Part shown: one piece after another, positions 44,110 through 54,169 of the stretch
How positions within the stretch are numbered: position 1 is the stretch's first letter
Layout: every line of letters begins with the position of its first letter
Assembly: GCA_017163975.1 (NCBI GenBank)
Contig: JAFFSR010000309.1
Coordinates: forward strand, 620,001-684,000
DNA length: 64,000 bases
DNA from: Anastatus disparis
Taxonomy: Eukaryota; Arthropoda; Insecta; Hymenoptera; Eupelmidae
Direction: 5' to 3'
Notes under the pieces: model-generated
The model's database searches: none
What the model was told of the DNA's origin: nothing
Seen by the model: only the letters and a program-made list of their open reading frames with translations
Translations under genes and position numbers: made by a program

Positions 44110-45458
44110 TTTGACCCATTTTAATTTACGGCACTCTTCTTTTACATGACCTCCGTTTTTGCGATAGGCACATACTTTTACCTAGTAATTGTTATTATGA
44201 CTTTTGCTTCTGTCATTTGATTGGTTGTTAATCTGATTGTATCTTTCCTGATTAGATGTGTTTGCTCGTGGCACATCTGGTTTCACCGTTGTTGCTTCGT
44301 TCGTATCTCGTCTGTTTTCATAAGGATTTTTATTTCTTTTGTTAATCTTATATCCATGCTTTAAGTTGTCCCTATCAATTTTTTTATCGACCGCGATTGC
44401 GTCGTCGAACACTTCGTTCAGAGATAAACTTGCTGGGTTTTTAAGCCTTTTCCTAAATTCCGGTGGTAAGCCATCTCGAAATCCTTTGATTATATCTCAT
44501 TCTATTTTAGATAGTTTGTCGCGAGTTAATTCATTGTTGATATCGAAACGTTTTCGATCGGTAATAGCTTCTTTAAGGTCAACGATTCGTGTAATAAAAT
44601 TAAGTAGTGACTCGTTCTTTCCCTTATAAATTTGGTTAAGTTTACCTCTTAGATTGTTTAGGTTTTCCGTGGGGGCAAAAACGGATTTAAGTCTATCGAC
44701 GAATTCATCCAATGTTTCGAAATTATTGTGCTCGAACGCGATATACGCTTTATCTTCGAGTTTATTTTTTACTAACTTTATTAACTCTCTCTCGAGGTGC
44801 TGAGAAACTATTTGAGTTGCGCGTTTGTATGCTCTGACAAAAGGTAATAAGTTTGTTCCGTCAAATTTTGGTATGCTGTTTAAGGCCTCCTTTATGTAAA
44901 TGCTTGGTGGCACAGTCCATGAATTCTGTGGTTCTGCTAGGTTATTATTAGGTCTCGATGGTGATTTTGGTGGTAACGTTTGCTGTGCTTGCGGTGCGGG
45001 GGACGTTGAGCAGGTTGCACGCATTCGATCTATTCAGCGGCGCATTTTTGCTAATTGAATTATCGCGTTCTCTGTCGACTCCTTAATTTTGTCTATTGGC
45101 TTTAACCTCGAATTTGTTTTATTTTGAGATCCCAAATCTGTTTTATTAGTTTGTGCTAGGGGAAAATTTGATATACTAGAAGCAGTGTCCGATATGGTAA
45201 TTTCGAGATTTTCGCGGCGTTTTCATTCTTTTTCGAGTTCCCTTTCAAGTATTCGAACGCGGTCCTTTTCTACGCTCAATGAGTCCATTGCGTCCTGCTT
45301 TAACCGTTCTGCCTCACTTAGGACTTTTCTCTCACGATTCTTAAGTGCTTGTTCTAAATCCTTAATTCTTTGTTCGCGTTCTTTTAAATTGTTAGCTATA
45401 GTCTTAACTCCTCCTCGGTGAGCAGCAAATCTTTGTTATCGGTTTCATCGGTAGTCAT
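44110..45458 (-). pseudogene. Gypsy Gag (capsid plus mutated zinc knuckle)
   Basis: A start at 45458 (MTTDETDNKDLLLTEEEL) opens a coiled-coil-rich N-terminus in shifted frames. The frame 45024-44497 holds a Ty3-type capsid (IPKFDGTNLLPFVRAY, DEFVDRLKSVFAPTENL, LNQIYKGKNESLLNFITRI). The frame 44412-44182 is basic and Asn-rich and leads into VCAYRKNGGHVKEEC, a CCHC knuckle whose second Cys is Arg. There are stops between segments. Gag would form the particle and bind the RNA; this one is dead. Confidence 0.8.
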
Positions 45459-45638
45459 TTTGGATGTTTAAAATTTATTTTTTTATTTATTAGCGTGATT
45501 GAATGAAACGCGAGAGAGAAAGAGAGAAAAAAATAATAAAATTTTATATGAAAAAAAAGAGACGCGATATATAAAGGATTTTCAGTCGATTGTAATTAGG
45601 TTATCTTCCCACTGTGTATCTTGACAGGCTTGGTCGAC

Positions 45639-46058
45639 TTACGTAGGCAATGGTAGAGATGGTGCGGGCCGTACTTCTTCTTGTAGAGTTAGCCCTTCTA
45701 AATTCAATGGTGCTGCTCTTGGTGGGATAGGATCTTTTTCAAGATCCACCTCGATTACAACGCGTTGCTGTTGCGGTTGTCGTATCCGCGGGGGAGTTAT
45801 TAAATATTTAGCTGGGGTGTTGATTAAGTACGGGTTAACAACTAAACCCCTTTTTGGGCCGATTTTCTTTTTCAGTAGCAGAAATTGTGGCTCTAGATCA
45901 ATGTCGTTTTCTTTGACCCCAAATAAGGAGGAAAGCAGAAAAGAAAAGGAATAACCAAAAAGAAAGTAAAGTAAGATTATTTGAAAAAAAAGAAAAAAAA
46001 AGATTACTTGAAGAGAGGAAGAAGAGAGAAAAAAAAATTTTGTTAGATAAAAGTTGCT
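45639..46058 (-). CDS. Orphan open frame upstream of gag (hydrophobic then tail-like), no start codon seen
   Basis: The frame is open from 46058 to a TAA at 45641-45639. Its first part is translated from a T-rich tract and is hydrophobic (ILLYFLFGYSFSFLLSS); the last about 95 codons are not low-complexity (KENDIDLEPQFLLLKKKIG, VVNPYLINTPAKYLITPP, VVIEVDLEKDPIPPRAAP). It could be a membrane anchor and cytoplasmic tail of an env-like protein, or a host exon, because the T-rich tract followed by AG at about 45906 resembles a splice acceptor and CCTAC/GTAAGT at 45643/45642 a donor. It was not recognised as any family. No Met precedes it in frame. Confidence 0.35.
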   Translation of the reverse strand, partial: SNFYLTKFFFLSSSSLQVIFFFLFFQIILLYFLFGYSFSFLLSSLFGVKENDIDLEPQFLLLKKKIGPKRGLVVNPYLINTPAKYLITPPRIRQPQQQRVVIEVDLEKDPIPPRAAPLNLEGLTLQEEVRPAPSLPLPT

Positions 46059-46094
46059 TCAACACCTTATTGTCTCTTTTTTCTTTCCAAGTCT

Positions 46095-46400
46095 TTTGCT
46101 GCTGTTAAGCGAGCACTATATGCCGTGAAGCTCAATAGATACAAGCCCAAAATTGAAAATAAACTTTCAGATATAGGGTCAACTTGTTTCTGCCTTTTTT
46201 ATTTTCTCCGGGTTAAGCCATTCGTGCTGTTAAGCACAAACGGCGAATTGCAAGTGTTATGCCATGAGGCTCAAGACCTACAAGACCCTCAAGAAATACA
46301 ATGTTATGATTTTATTTTTTTATTTTTTTCTTTTTCTACCAGAAATTTTTAAATGCTGTTAAGCATAAAAAAATAATTTACGACTTTTATGCCATGAGAC
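46095..46400. repeat. Three diverged units of about 125-129 bp upstream of gag
   Basis: TGCTGTTAAGC occurs at 46100, 46225 and 46354, each followed 25-30 bp later by ATGCC(R)TGARRCTCAA. They lie in the expected leader/LTR zone of the gypsy element and may be part of an untranslated leader. Confidence 0.7.
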
Positions 46401-47730
46401 TCAAAAACTGTAAACCCTATCAGAGAGAAAAGAAAAAAAAAGAAATAAGAAGAGAAACAAAAACAAAAAAAATGAGATAAAAATAAGAAAAAAAAAAACG
46501 AAAAAAGAGATTATTAACTTTTAAATCAGTTAGTGCAGAGTTACATCTGCAAAGAAAGAAAAATAGTTCACTTCATATTAAAATAAGAAAAAGTAGCAAA
46601 AAGAAAAATTAAAAGCAAATGTATAAGGGTTAGTCTAATTTTACCGAGTGTTGAAATGTGGCGTGGTGCTCTTCTCTGGTTTCCTGCTTTTAATTGGATT
46701 AAAGTGTTCGTAATAACACTTTCGTTCACAAATATTATGTTGATTTTTATGAATATTTATTAAAAATTGATATACAAAAATATTATAAAGCGAGTCGCAC
46801 TATTTTATAATGAAAACCTGTTGACGCTTTGTCTATTTAAATTTTGCAAGAATAAAATTTAAATTATTTTCAAATAGTAAGTCGCGTAAATTTATGATTA
46901 ACAGTGAATAGACTTGTTGTTTTAAGCGTGCAATCGAATTAATTTTACTTAATTTGGTAAATGTATTTAAGAAGAAAAAAACGCGATTTCACAAGTTTAT
47001 TCTACCATTTTAATTTTTGTTTGCTTTATATCGTGAGTTGAGAGAGGTACTGTTCTCGAGAGGTTTAGCTGCAGACTGATTTACTAAAATTATTTTTCTC
47101 TGCAAGAAAGGTACAAATCTAGAAAAAAAATGCAAGTTTGTCAAAATTTAAAAGAGTCCCATCGGTCAGTTCGGCCGTGAGTAACTCTTTGAAATCTCAC
47201 ATTCGGTGACAGAAGATATCTTCTTATCACGCCTAAAAATGCTGCGGTAGCATATACGGCGCGCGAATTTACTGCTTTTCTCTTAAGACTATTACAAGAA
47301 ATTAAATTTATTTTCTAATACAGCATATTCCTTATTACTAAAAGATTTATTTATTTACTTATATTTATTTATTAATGTTATTCGAAGAGAGAACTACAAA
47401 TATACATAATTATCTGTCTAAAGCTAAAAATAAAAAAAAAAATTAATTGAAAAGAGATAAAAATAATAAAAAGATTTTTTTCGTAAAAAGGATTTTTCAT
47501 ACATCTGTGATTATGCGGATATAACACCAACTATACTTTATTTTAGTTGAGTTGCCGATTACTCAAAAATTAAAAAAAAGAAAAATTTCTTGATAAAAAA
47601 TTGTTTAATTTAGTTATTTATGAATTTTAGTGATTACTTTGCTGGTTCAAAAATTAGTGTAGCTCCTAGTTATACAAAAAATAAAATTTTATTTTTCAAC
47701 TTAACATTTGAAAAAAAAGTTACCCTTCGA
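46401..47730. other. Non-coding stretch, possible LTR/leader region
   Basis: A-rich and low-complexity, with a GC-richer patch at 47155-47270 (TCGGTCAGTTCGGCCGTG). LTR edges and a primer-binding site were sought here and not found. Confidence 0.3.
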
Positions 47731-47736
47731 CGTGTT

Positions 47737-47895
47737 GCCTTTTCCAAACAAAAAACGACGTGTATCCTTTTTCTCGCGAAAAAATCGAGGTTTCGTCTTT
47801 TCCGAACGAAAAACGTCGTGTATCCTTTTTCATGCCAAAAACCAAGGTGTCGCCTTTTCCAAACAAAAAAAGGTATTTTTCCTTGTTCCCCCAAT
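47737..47895. repeat. Tandem repeat, about 57-bp unit
   Basis: GCCTTTTCCAAAC, GTCTTTTCCGAAC and GCCTTTTCCAAAC begin at 47737, 47795 and 47852. Units carry CGACGTGTATCCTTTTTC and a clipped palindrome with AAAAACG. The unit length is a multiple of three, so several frames on both strands stay open (up to 116 codons). Confidence 0.75.
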
Positions 47896-47899
47896 CTAA

Positions 47900-48385
47900 C
47901 GAGGTGTAGTTCACGATTTACATCTCCTTCAAATTTTTTTTCATTATTAATTGAATTCTTGCAAAAATAAATATAATCAAAAGTAGTTTTATATAGTTAA
48001 AATACTTTTCTTTCTAACTCATATGAAAATCTAACAATAAGTAAAACATTTTTTAGCATGTGCTGCTTTACACGCGCCTGTCGCATTGTAAAGAATAAGC
48101 GCTCTCGTTAAATTAGCAAGATCTCGAGTTCTATTGAATGAAATCAGCTAAACTAGAAAAATTCTGAAACTAGATGAAATTTCTCAATTTTTCATACCGG
48201 ACATATAAGAAATTTTTTCTCGATAGTTATTGCGTTTAAGTTATAAACAAATAAAAAAACTCAAAAATTGAGAAATTTCGTCACTTGAAATCGTGTTAGT
48301 TTATTTATTAACATTTATAAATTTTATTTGATATAATATTATTAAAATTACAACTTCTACCTTTAAAATAAGAGGTTATTCAGAA
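47900..48385. other. Non-coding stretch
   Basis: A weak palindrome: CGTCACTTGAAAT-like and AAATTTCTCAATTTTT near 48180-48280. Nothing else recognised. Confidence 0.35.
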
Positions 48386-48745
48386 AAAAATTATAAGCCG
48401 AGTTATAAGGACTTTTACTGCGCTTGTGCTACCTCATGAAGTAATTTTTTAATAAATCTGTCATATCTTTGAATCTAATAATCAAATCGAGTTAAATTAT
48501 AAAAAAATTTTCTTTGTTTCTAAAAAAGGAACAACTTTTTATTACAGTCACATTATCGCATCGGTTATAGTTTAAGGGTTATAACTATTTAAACAAATAA
48601 ATTGTTGATGAGAAACTATCTGACCACTTTTGGAATTTCCACCCTTGAAATTCGGATTCAGGAGGAAAAAATACATAGAAATCGCTTGGGTGATGTCGTA
48701 GACATAAAAGTCTGACGAAAACCTACTCTGCTCCTAGACTAACCT
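48386..48745 (-). repeat. Dispersed repeat, about 360 bp, copy 2
   Basis: Inverted copy of 29787-30146, sharing GTGCTACCTCATGAAGTAAT, AACAACTTTTTATTACAGTC and TTCGGATTCAGGAGGAAAAA. Confidence 0.75.
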
Positions 48746-49614
48746 CTACATAAAGTTCGTTTTATTATTGAAAAATCAAATCCCCCTGAAAAAATTCATT
48801 AGCTGTACGAGAAGTTAAATAAATTTTTAGTTGTTCATTGCAAAAAATTTTTTTTGTAAACAGTTTCTGGTTTTAAGAAAAAAAATTTTTAGTACATTAT
48901 TCTATTAGTATTAATACACATGCAAAACAAATTTCGTTAATTTTATCGAATTGTTGCTAAAAATCGCTATTCAAACGAAATAGCATAAAAAAATTTATTC
49001 ATAACTTTTTCGAAAATTGAAACTTTCTAAAAATATTTTAAGACATTAATTTTGACGTACATTTAATTTTGTATAACTTTTAATTATCTGTAAAGAAAGA
49101 TATTAAATATAATGACTCGATTTTCAATGGCCTACTTCAGAAAATTTTACTCCTTATTGAGTAAAAGAAACCGATCTTATAGTATTTTAGAAACAATTAG
49201 AATCTAGTACAAATGCGTGAAGTGTACTTTGCATATACATGTTTTATTCTACCGTGTTAAGTAAAAACTTACATAAGTGACATTTCGATGAAAAATAAAT
49301 TTTTTCTATCAATAGATCTGATAAAAAAAATTGCCCACTAAATGAATAAAAAAAAAGTTGTTTAAAATTTTTGCTAAAAAATGAGGAAATAAAGATTACT
49401 TAAGTATTGAAAAATTAAAAATTGGATCGGACAAAATTGATATTATTTCACTTTATCACTTTTATTTATATTACACTCATGTAAGTTTTTACTTGACACG
49501 GTAGTATTAATGTATGTTATATCATTATATGCTATGAATAGCTATTACGTATATTTTTTTAATAATGATTTTATTATATGCAATAATATATATTGCAACT
49601 GTTCTGATATATAG
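48746..49614. other. Non-coding AT-rich stretch
   Basis: Nothing recognised; would be intronic if the next feature is an exon. Confidence 0.35.
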
Positions 49615-49764
49615 GTACGAGATGTTGAAAGAGGCGTTACAGCCGTTGCTGATATCATTCTTCCTATGGGTTCACCATTTTATATTTGTGCGATGAGACC
49701 AGATGGCAGCTTGAGTAACGTTGAGAAATTATTCATATATCAAGGGTCTGAAAGACGTAAAATG
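49615..49764 (+). CDS. Candidate internal exon, 50 codons, phase 0/0
   Basis: The stretch is clearly different in composition from its AT-rich surroundings. It begins after ATATAG, a possible acceptor, and ends at ATG before GTAACT, a possible donor, and is exactly 150 bp open in one frame. It reads VRDVERGVTAVADIILPMG, then SPFYICAMRPDGSL and EKLFIYQGSERRKM. No low complexity and no stops until 30 bp past the donor. I do not recognise the protein. It could be an exon of a host gene whose introns hold the surrounding transposons, or an exon of a captured gene. Confidence 0.5.
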
Positions 49765-49809
49765 GTAACTTTGCATAATATTTTGTATACAAATCAATAA
49801 TTGATAATA

Positions 49810-50979
49810 GGTGAGACCGGGGCTAGTATTAACATTTTTTTAAAAGTATCCCTATTTTTTAATCTACGTATTTTTTAAGTATCTCACCTATCGTATATGT
49901 TAATAATTTATTTAAACTATGATTTAGTACAAGAATTTTTAAAAAATCATAGATTTTTTGGGACAGAATTAATTCAAAAAGTTTTCGTGTTAATATTTGC
50001 CCCGCGTTCGGGGTAAGTATTAACATTACATTATTTTTATTATAGAAATGCAATTAAATAATAAATATAAGTATTTAATTATTGTAAACAAGAATTACAT
50101 ACTTTTTAATGTATATCCAAATAAAAAATTAATTATACAAAAATGGTAACAAAATATAAAAATAAAAACAAAATTTTAACAAATTATAAAAATTTTTTAT
50201 CTTTCTCAAAAGTAAAAATAACATTGATTTTTGTCTTATAGATAAAGTATAACTAGAAATATCATATAATTTTATGAAAAAGATTCCAGTAAAGTCTTTA
50301 TCAATAATTAATTTTTTATCCATCGCATTTTGTTATTTTTTGAAATATATTCTTACGTATTAATGGTGTTAATATTTGCCCCGAAGATTTGTTAATACTT
50401 ACCCCAGTAGACACATTTTTTTATTAACATCGTTAAAAAATATTTTAAAATAAATTTTAAAATATTAAGGCGATTATTAAAATTATTTTTAGAGTTGATT
50501 AACATAAAATAATTCTAATTCTATTAATTACATAGAATGAAATAAAAAACAAGCATTTTACTACGTGAAAATTTTTTAATTTCCTTAAAAAAAAATGCTA
50601 CGTGGCGCGCTTTTTGTCTGCAATGTACTGCATAACAGAAGCAATTATATTAACCTTTTAAGGACGGGACTGGTCGATATTTCGACCACTCAAGTATCAT
50701 AATATTTTTGAGTTATTTTGGAGATAATATAATTTTTTGGATATAAAAAATATTATGATGATTGAGTGGTCGAAATATCATAATATTTTTGAGTTATTTT
50801 GAAGATAATATAATTTTTTGGATACAAAAAATATTATGATGATTGAGTGGTCGAAATATCGACCAGTCCCGTCTTTAAAAGGTTAAACGAAATGAGTCAA
50901 CTATGGAACCTGCAGGGCTGTATGCCCCGCCAATTGCCTGTTTATTCTTATCCCTGTTACTTTTAACCCGGGTCTCCCC
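49810..50979. mobile_element. 1.17 kb inverted-repeat element with TA duplication
   Basis: Ends are GGTGAGACCGGGG on the left and the complement of CCCGGGTCTCCCC on the right, with TAxTATTAAC/ GTTACTTTTAAC inside, and TA on each side (49808-49809, 50980-50981). GC-rich boxes recur inside: TATTTGCCCCGCG and GGGGTAAGTATTAAC at about 49997-50028, TATTTGCCCCG and ACTTACCCC at about 50373-50405. No transposase. A TTAA MITE is nested at 50654. Confidence 0.7.
50654..50882. mobile_element. 229-bp piggyBac-like MITE with TTAA duplication and internal duplication
   Basis: TTAA at 50650-50653 and 50883-50886; ends CCTTTTAAGGACGGGACTGG and CCAGTCCCGTCTTTAAAAGG are near-perfect inverted copies continuing to CGATATTTCGACCACTCA. 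Inside, a unit of about 80 bp (TGATGATTGAGTGGTCGA ... CATAATATTTTTGAGTTA) is duplicated in tandem. Confidence 0.92.
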
Positions 50980-50981
50980 TA

Positions 50982-52114
50982 TAATAAGATATTTTAATAG
51001 AAATCGATTGCATTTTTAACTAAAATAAACTATATAATAAAATGAAGATTTTTATGAATTTTTCGTTGTTTTAAAATTTTTTAAGAACTATAATGAGAAA
51101 ATATTTGAATAAAGTCAACAGAATCTATACAGTTAAATATTAGCAACATCAAATTTGAGATCAAATTTACATTACGATCTGTTGATTTGACAGAAATGAA
51201 ATTGAATTATAATTAAAAATTTTTGTTTGTGTTTATTTCGATATTAGTTTTTTGTATTTTGGAAGATTTCATTCACAACCCTGTTAGGTTCTAGTTTTTA
51301 TAGCATATTTTATAAATTCTGATAATTATACATATTTATTTACACGATACGATATTATGATACACTATACTTATAAATCATTAAATATCTGCATTTATAT
51401 GAATTCTTATTTACTTATGAAGTAGCATTTCTATATTAATTAGATGCTATGCATCATAGAAAGAAATTGGTTTTGTCTTATATTGTAAGTAAGCTCTCTT
51501 ACGGATGTACATCTCTTTCGGTCGCTTATAGACAAGACGCGCATTTGATATTCGATCTACTTTTGACGTGTTATTCGTTTGAAACGAATTTTATTAAATT
51601 CACTGCATATATTGGTTGGTTTTTGTTGAGAATAGAGGTTTTGTTTCGGAATCGGAAAGAAAACACTTTTATTAATATTAAATTGATTCTCTTTAAATCT
51701 ACTAGATTAATTTTTCACTCTGTTGGGGTGAAAAATCACTCTAAGCACCTAGAAAAAACTGAGCCAGTAGGCTTAGAGTGATTCGAGTGCTTTGGAAACA
51801 GTGAAAATATTGTTCTAAAGGAGAAATTCACATCTGTATAGTAGGGTGATAAAAATCTTCTCTAAAAGAGTGATAATTGTTTTATTAGCGTAATTATATA
51901 TATATTTTTTAAATTATAACTTTCCGAGTTAATAACTTGTTAAATAACTTGTAGTCACATAAAAAACCAAAAACAAGGTAAACCTTGAAGTAATAGTTCT
52001 TCTAAGAACGAAGAGTTACTACGAAATAACAAAAAGTGTTCGGGTCTTATGTATCTGCGTCTTCGAAATTTGTATGAGAAATCACAAAACTTAAAGAAAC
52101 GCCACCTTGTGACT
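50982..52114. other. Non-coding stretch with GAGTGAT hairpins near 51.7 kb
   Basis: Between 51715 and 51880, motifs AGAGTGAT/ATCACTCT recur in both orientations (CTTAGAGTGATTCGAGTG and AAAAATCACTCTAAG form a stem). The 110-codon frame at 51449 has no recognisable content. Confidence 0.4.
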
Positions 52115-52118
52115 TTAA

Positions 52119-52595
52119 CCCTTTAAAGCACACATTTTTCTATTAGGAGTTATTCGCTGAAAATTGGTATACCAAGATTTTTGGGGTCGCTGATCACGAA
52201 TCTGAAGTCAGATTTATTAAATTCTGTATCCAATATGGCGGATTCAAGATGGCGGACAATGATTGTCCTCCGCCATTTTGAATTTTCAAAATCTGACACC
52301 GGATTCATATTCAGCGATCCCAAAAACCCTTCAGTACGAATTTCCAGAAGGATTAGACCAAAAACGTGGTCAAAAATGAATTTGTCTCAAAAAATCACGT
52401 TTTTTTGCATATGATTGTTTATAAACAGAAAACCATTGTGGTTCGAGGTATGTGTAATTTTTCTACATGTTCCTTAATATCTTAGAGATGAACGAAAAGC
52501 GAAAAACTCATTTTAAATCCGTTGTAAAAAGAATAAATAATTGAATAGTGAAAGAATTTAGGTGGTAAGTATACTTACCACTATGCTCCAAAGGG
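52119..52595. mobile_element. 477-bp piggyBac-like MITE with TTAA duplication
   Basis: TTAA at 52115-52118 and 52596-52599 flanks ends CCCTTTAAAGCAC and (complement) CCCTTTGGAGCAT, the CCC start being usual for piggyBac. Internal palindrome: GGGGTCGCTGATCACGAATC against GGATTCATATTCAGCGATCC. No transposase. Confidence 0.88.
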
Positions 52596-52599
52596 TTAA

Positions 52600-52800
52600 G
52601 TTAAATTATTGATCAATCAGTCAAAAGAAAAAGATGATATCATCTCTGTTACGTCAAGTGATTTCTATCATCTTTTTCTTTTGAGTGATTTAATTCATCT
52701 TCAGAAAGAATGATTGCTCAATATAATTATTCTTTAAAGAGAGGTTTTTTAAATCACCTCTCTATAGAGTGACAAGTATCACTCTATCAAAGGGTACCCC
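52600..52800. repeat. Cluster of small hairpins with GAGTGAT motifs
   Basis: Stems: AAAAGAAAAAGATGATA with its complement (52624-52686), GAGAGGT/ACCTCTC (about 52739-52763) and TAGAGTGA/TATCACTCTA (about 52765-52786). Related motifs occur 0.9 kb upstream on the other side of the MITE, so the MITE may have split one locus. Confidence 0.5.
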
Positions 52801-53700
52801 CGTTAAGATGGTCGAAAATGCCTAAACTCCGAAAATGATTCTACCTTTAACTGCTATATTTCTAATATTAAAAAAAGAGTTTTCATCATATTTTGACCCC
52901 TCCCCCCTCCCCATACCTTGAAAAAATCGTTTTTTCGCATTTTATTTTTTTTCTTGGATTCTAATCGGTCAATCTACCTGAAAAAAATCATGGGAATCGT
53001 AAATTAATTCACAAATTATGTGAATTTTTTTCAATAATGGTTATTTGATACTAAGTCAGCAAAAAAAATATTTTTTCTTTAAACTCTTTCTTATTTTTTC
53101 CAGAGGGGGCTGCAGAGCTGAATTTCATAAATTTCGTGCATTTTATTGAAAGACACCTGAATTTTTTCAGAATATTTCGATTGGTGCTAAATCTCCAAAA
53201 ATGCAAAAAACCGTTTTTTTAAGCAATTTTTGACATCTTTTGGGAATGTTTAGAAATAATCAGTATCGAAAATGCTTGTGGGTAACAGCAATAATCTCTA
53301 TTTATGCAATGAAGGATATACAAGTTCTTAACAAAGGGTATTTTAGCCCAAACAAAAATATTTGTTAGAGCAAAATTGAAAAAAAGAAGGATATTCTGAT
53401 AAGTAACTAATGGTATAAAATGCAAAAGATCAGAGAGCGTGGTAGCGCTCCATGCAGCAGGGTTGCGAAGCGCTACGGTAAACTCTATTCACTTTGATGA
53501 TTTTTTCAGTGAGATTTAGAATTTCAGGATATATTGTCAATTTACAAGATCTAATAGAATTGTCGTAATTTATTTTCACAATAAAGTATCCCAAAATGAT
53601 ATATTTTTCAAACCATAATTTAAAATGAAGCAAATATCCATTGTTTAAATTCTGTACTATTGAGAGATATTAAACAGAAATAGTACATTACGTAACGGGG
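52801..53700. other. Non-coding stretch
   Basis: Nothing recognised on either strand. Confidence 0.35.
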
Positions 53701-54152
53701 ATGGAAAGGCTTTATTTACGAAACGAGAAGTTTACGGCCCGAGCCGAAGGTGAGGGTCGCAACGAGTTTCGTAAAAAAGCTTTTCCATGTCAGTTGCAAA
53801 CTGTATTTTTCGCTATAAGAGCCAAAAAGAGCAAGGAAATAGCGATTTTAGGGTTAGAATGTCGAAAAAATTATTTTCTCATGTTTTTAAAATTATCTTC
53901 AACAAAATTAGATATTACCATAAGATATATTTTTTTGCCATCCCCTGCCCAAAAGTACCACTTCTCCTCCCGGCTCAAAATCGATGAAGTGGTATTTTTG
54001 GTCTGGGTATGACAAAAAATAGCATATTCACCACGGGAGTTAATGAAAAATACCTTAAATCGTATGTTTGTCACCCTCGCCTTCGGCTCGGGTGACAATT
54101 ACATACGATTTAAGACATTTTTCAAATTAACTCCCTAGGTGAATAATATACT
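53701..54152. repeat. Three consecutive long hairpins, first and third with complementary loops
   Basis: Hairpin 1 (53701-53788): stem ATGGAAAGGC..TTTACGAAAC, loop with GAGCCGAAGGTGAGGGT. Hairpin 2 (53951-53999): AAAAGTACCACTTC with GAAGTGGTATTTTT. Hairpin 3 (54021-54152): stem includes TTAAATCGTATGT with ACATACGATTTAA, loop with CCCTCGCCTTCGGCTCGGG. Loops 1 and 3 are complementary over about 17 bases with one mismatch. No target duplication is evident, so the unit type is unclear. Confidence 0.7.
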
Positions 54153-54169
54153 ATTTCTTATGCTCTCGC

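Larger units (their letters stand above)
38403..45458 (-). mobile_element. Ty3/gypsy-type LTR retrotransposon, degenerate, with nested insertion
   Basis: From right to left on the minus strand: gag, RT, RNase H, integrase pieces, then pol stop at 38405-38403 after the nested 2.7 kb transposon. Aspartic protease motifs are not found between the zinc knuckle and RT. LTRs are not identified on either side, so the element limits are coding limits only. Downstream lies a glycoprotein fragment and upstream an orphan open frame. There are many frameshifts and stops. Confidence 0.85.

Noticed and set aside
51449..51781. Gene with a 110-codon frame
   Set aside because: No recognisable domain and it runs through the small hairpin cluster.
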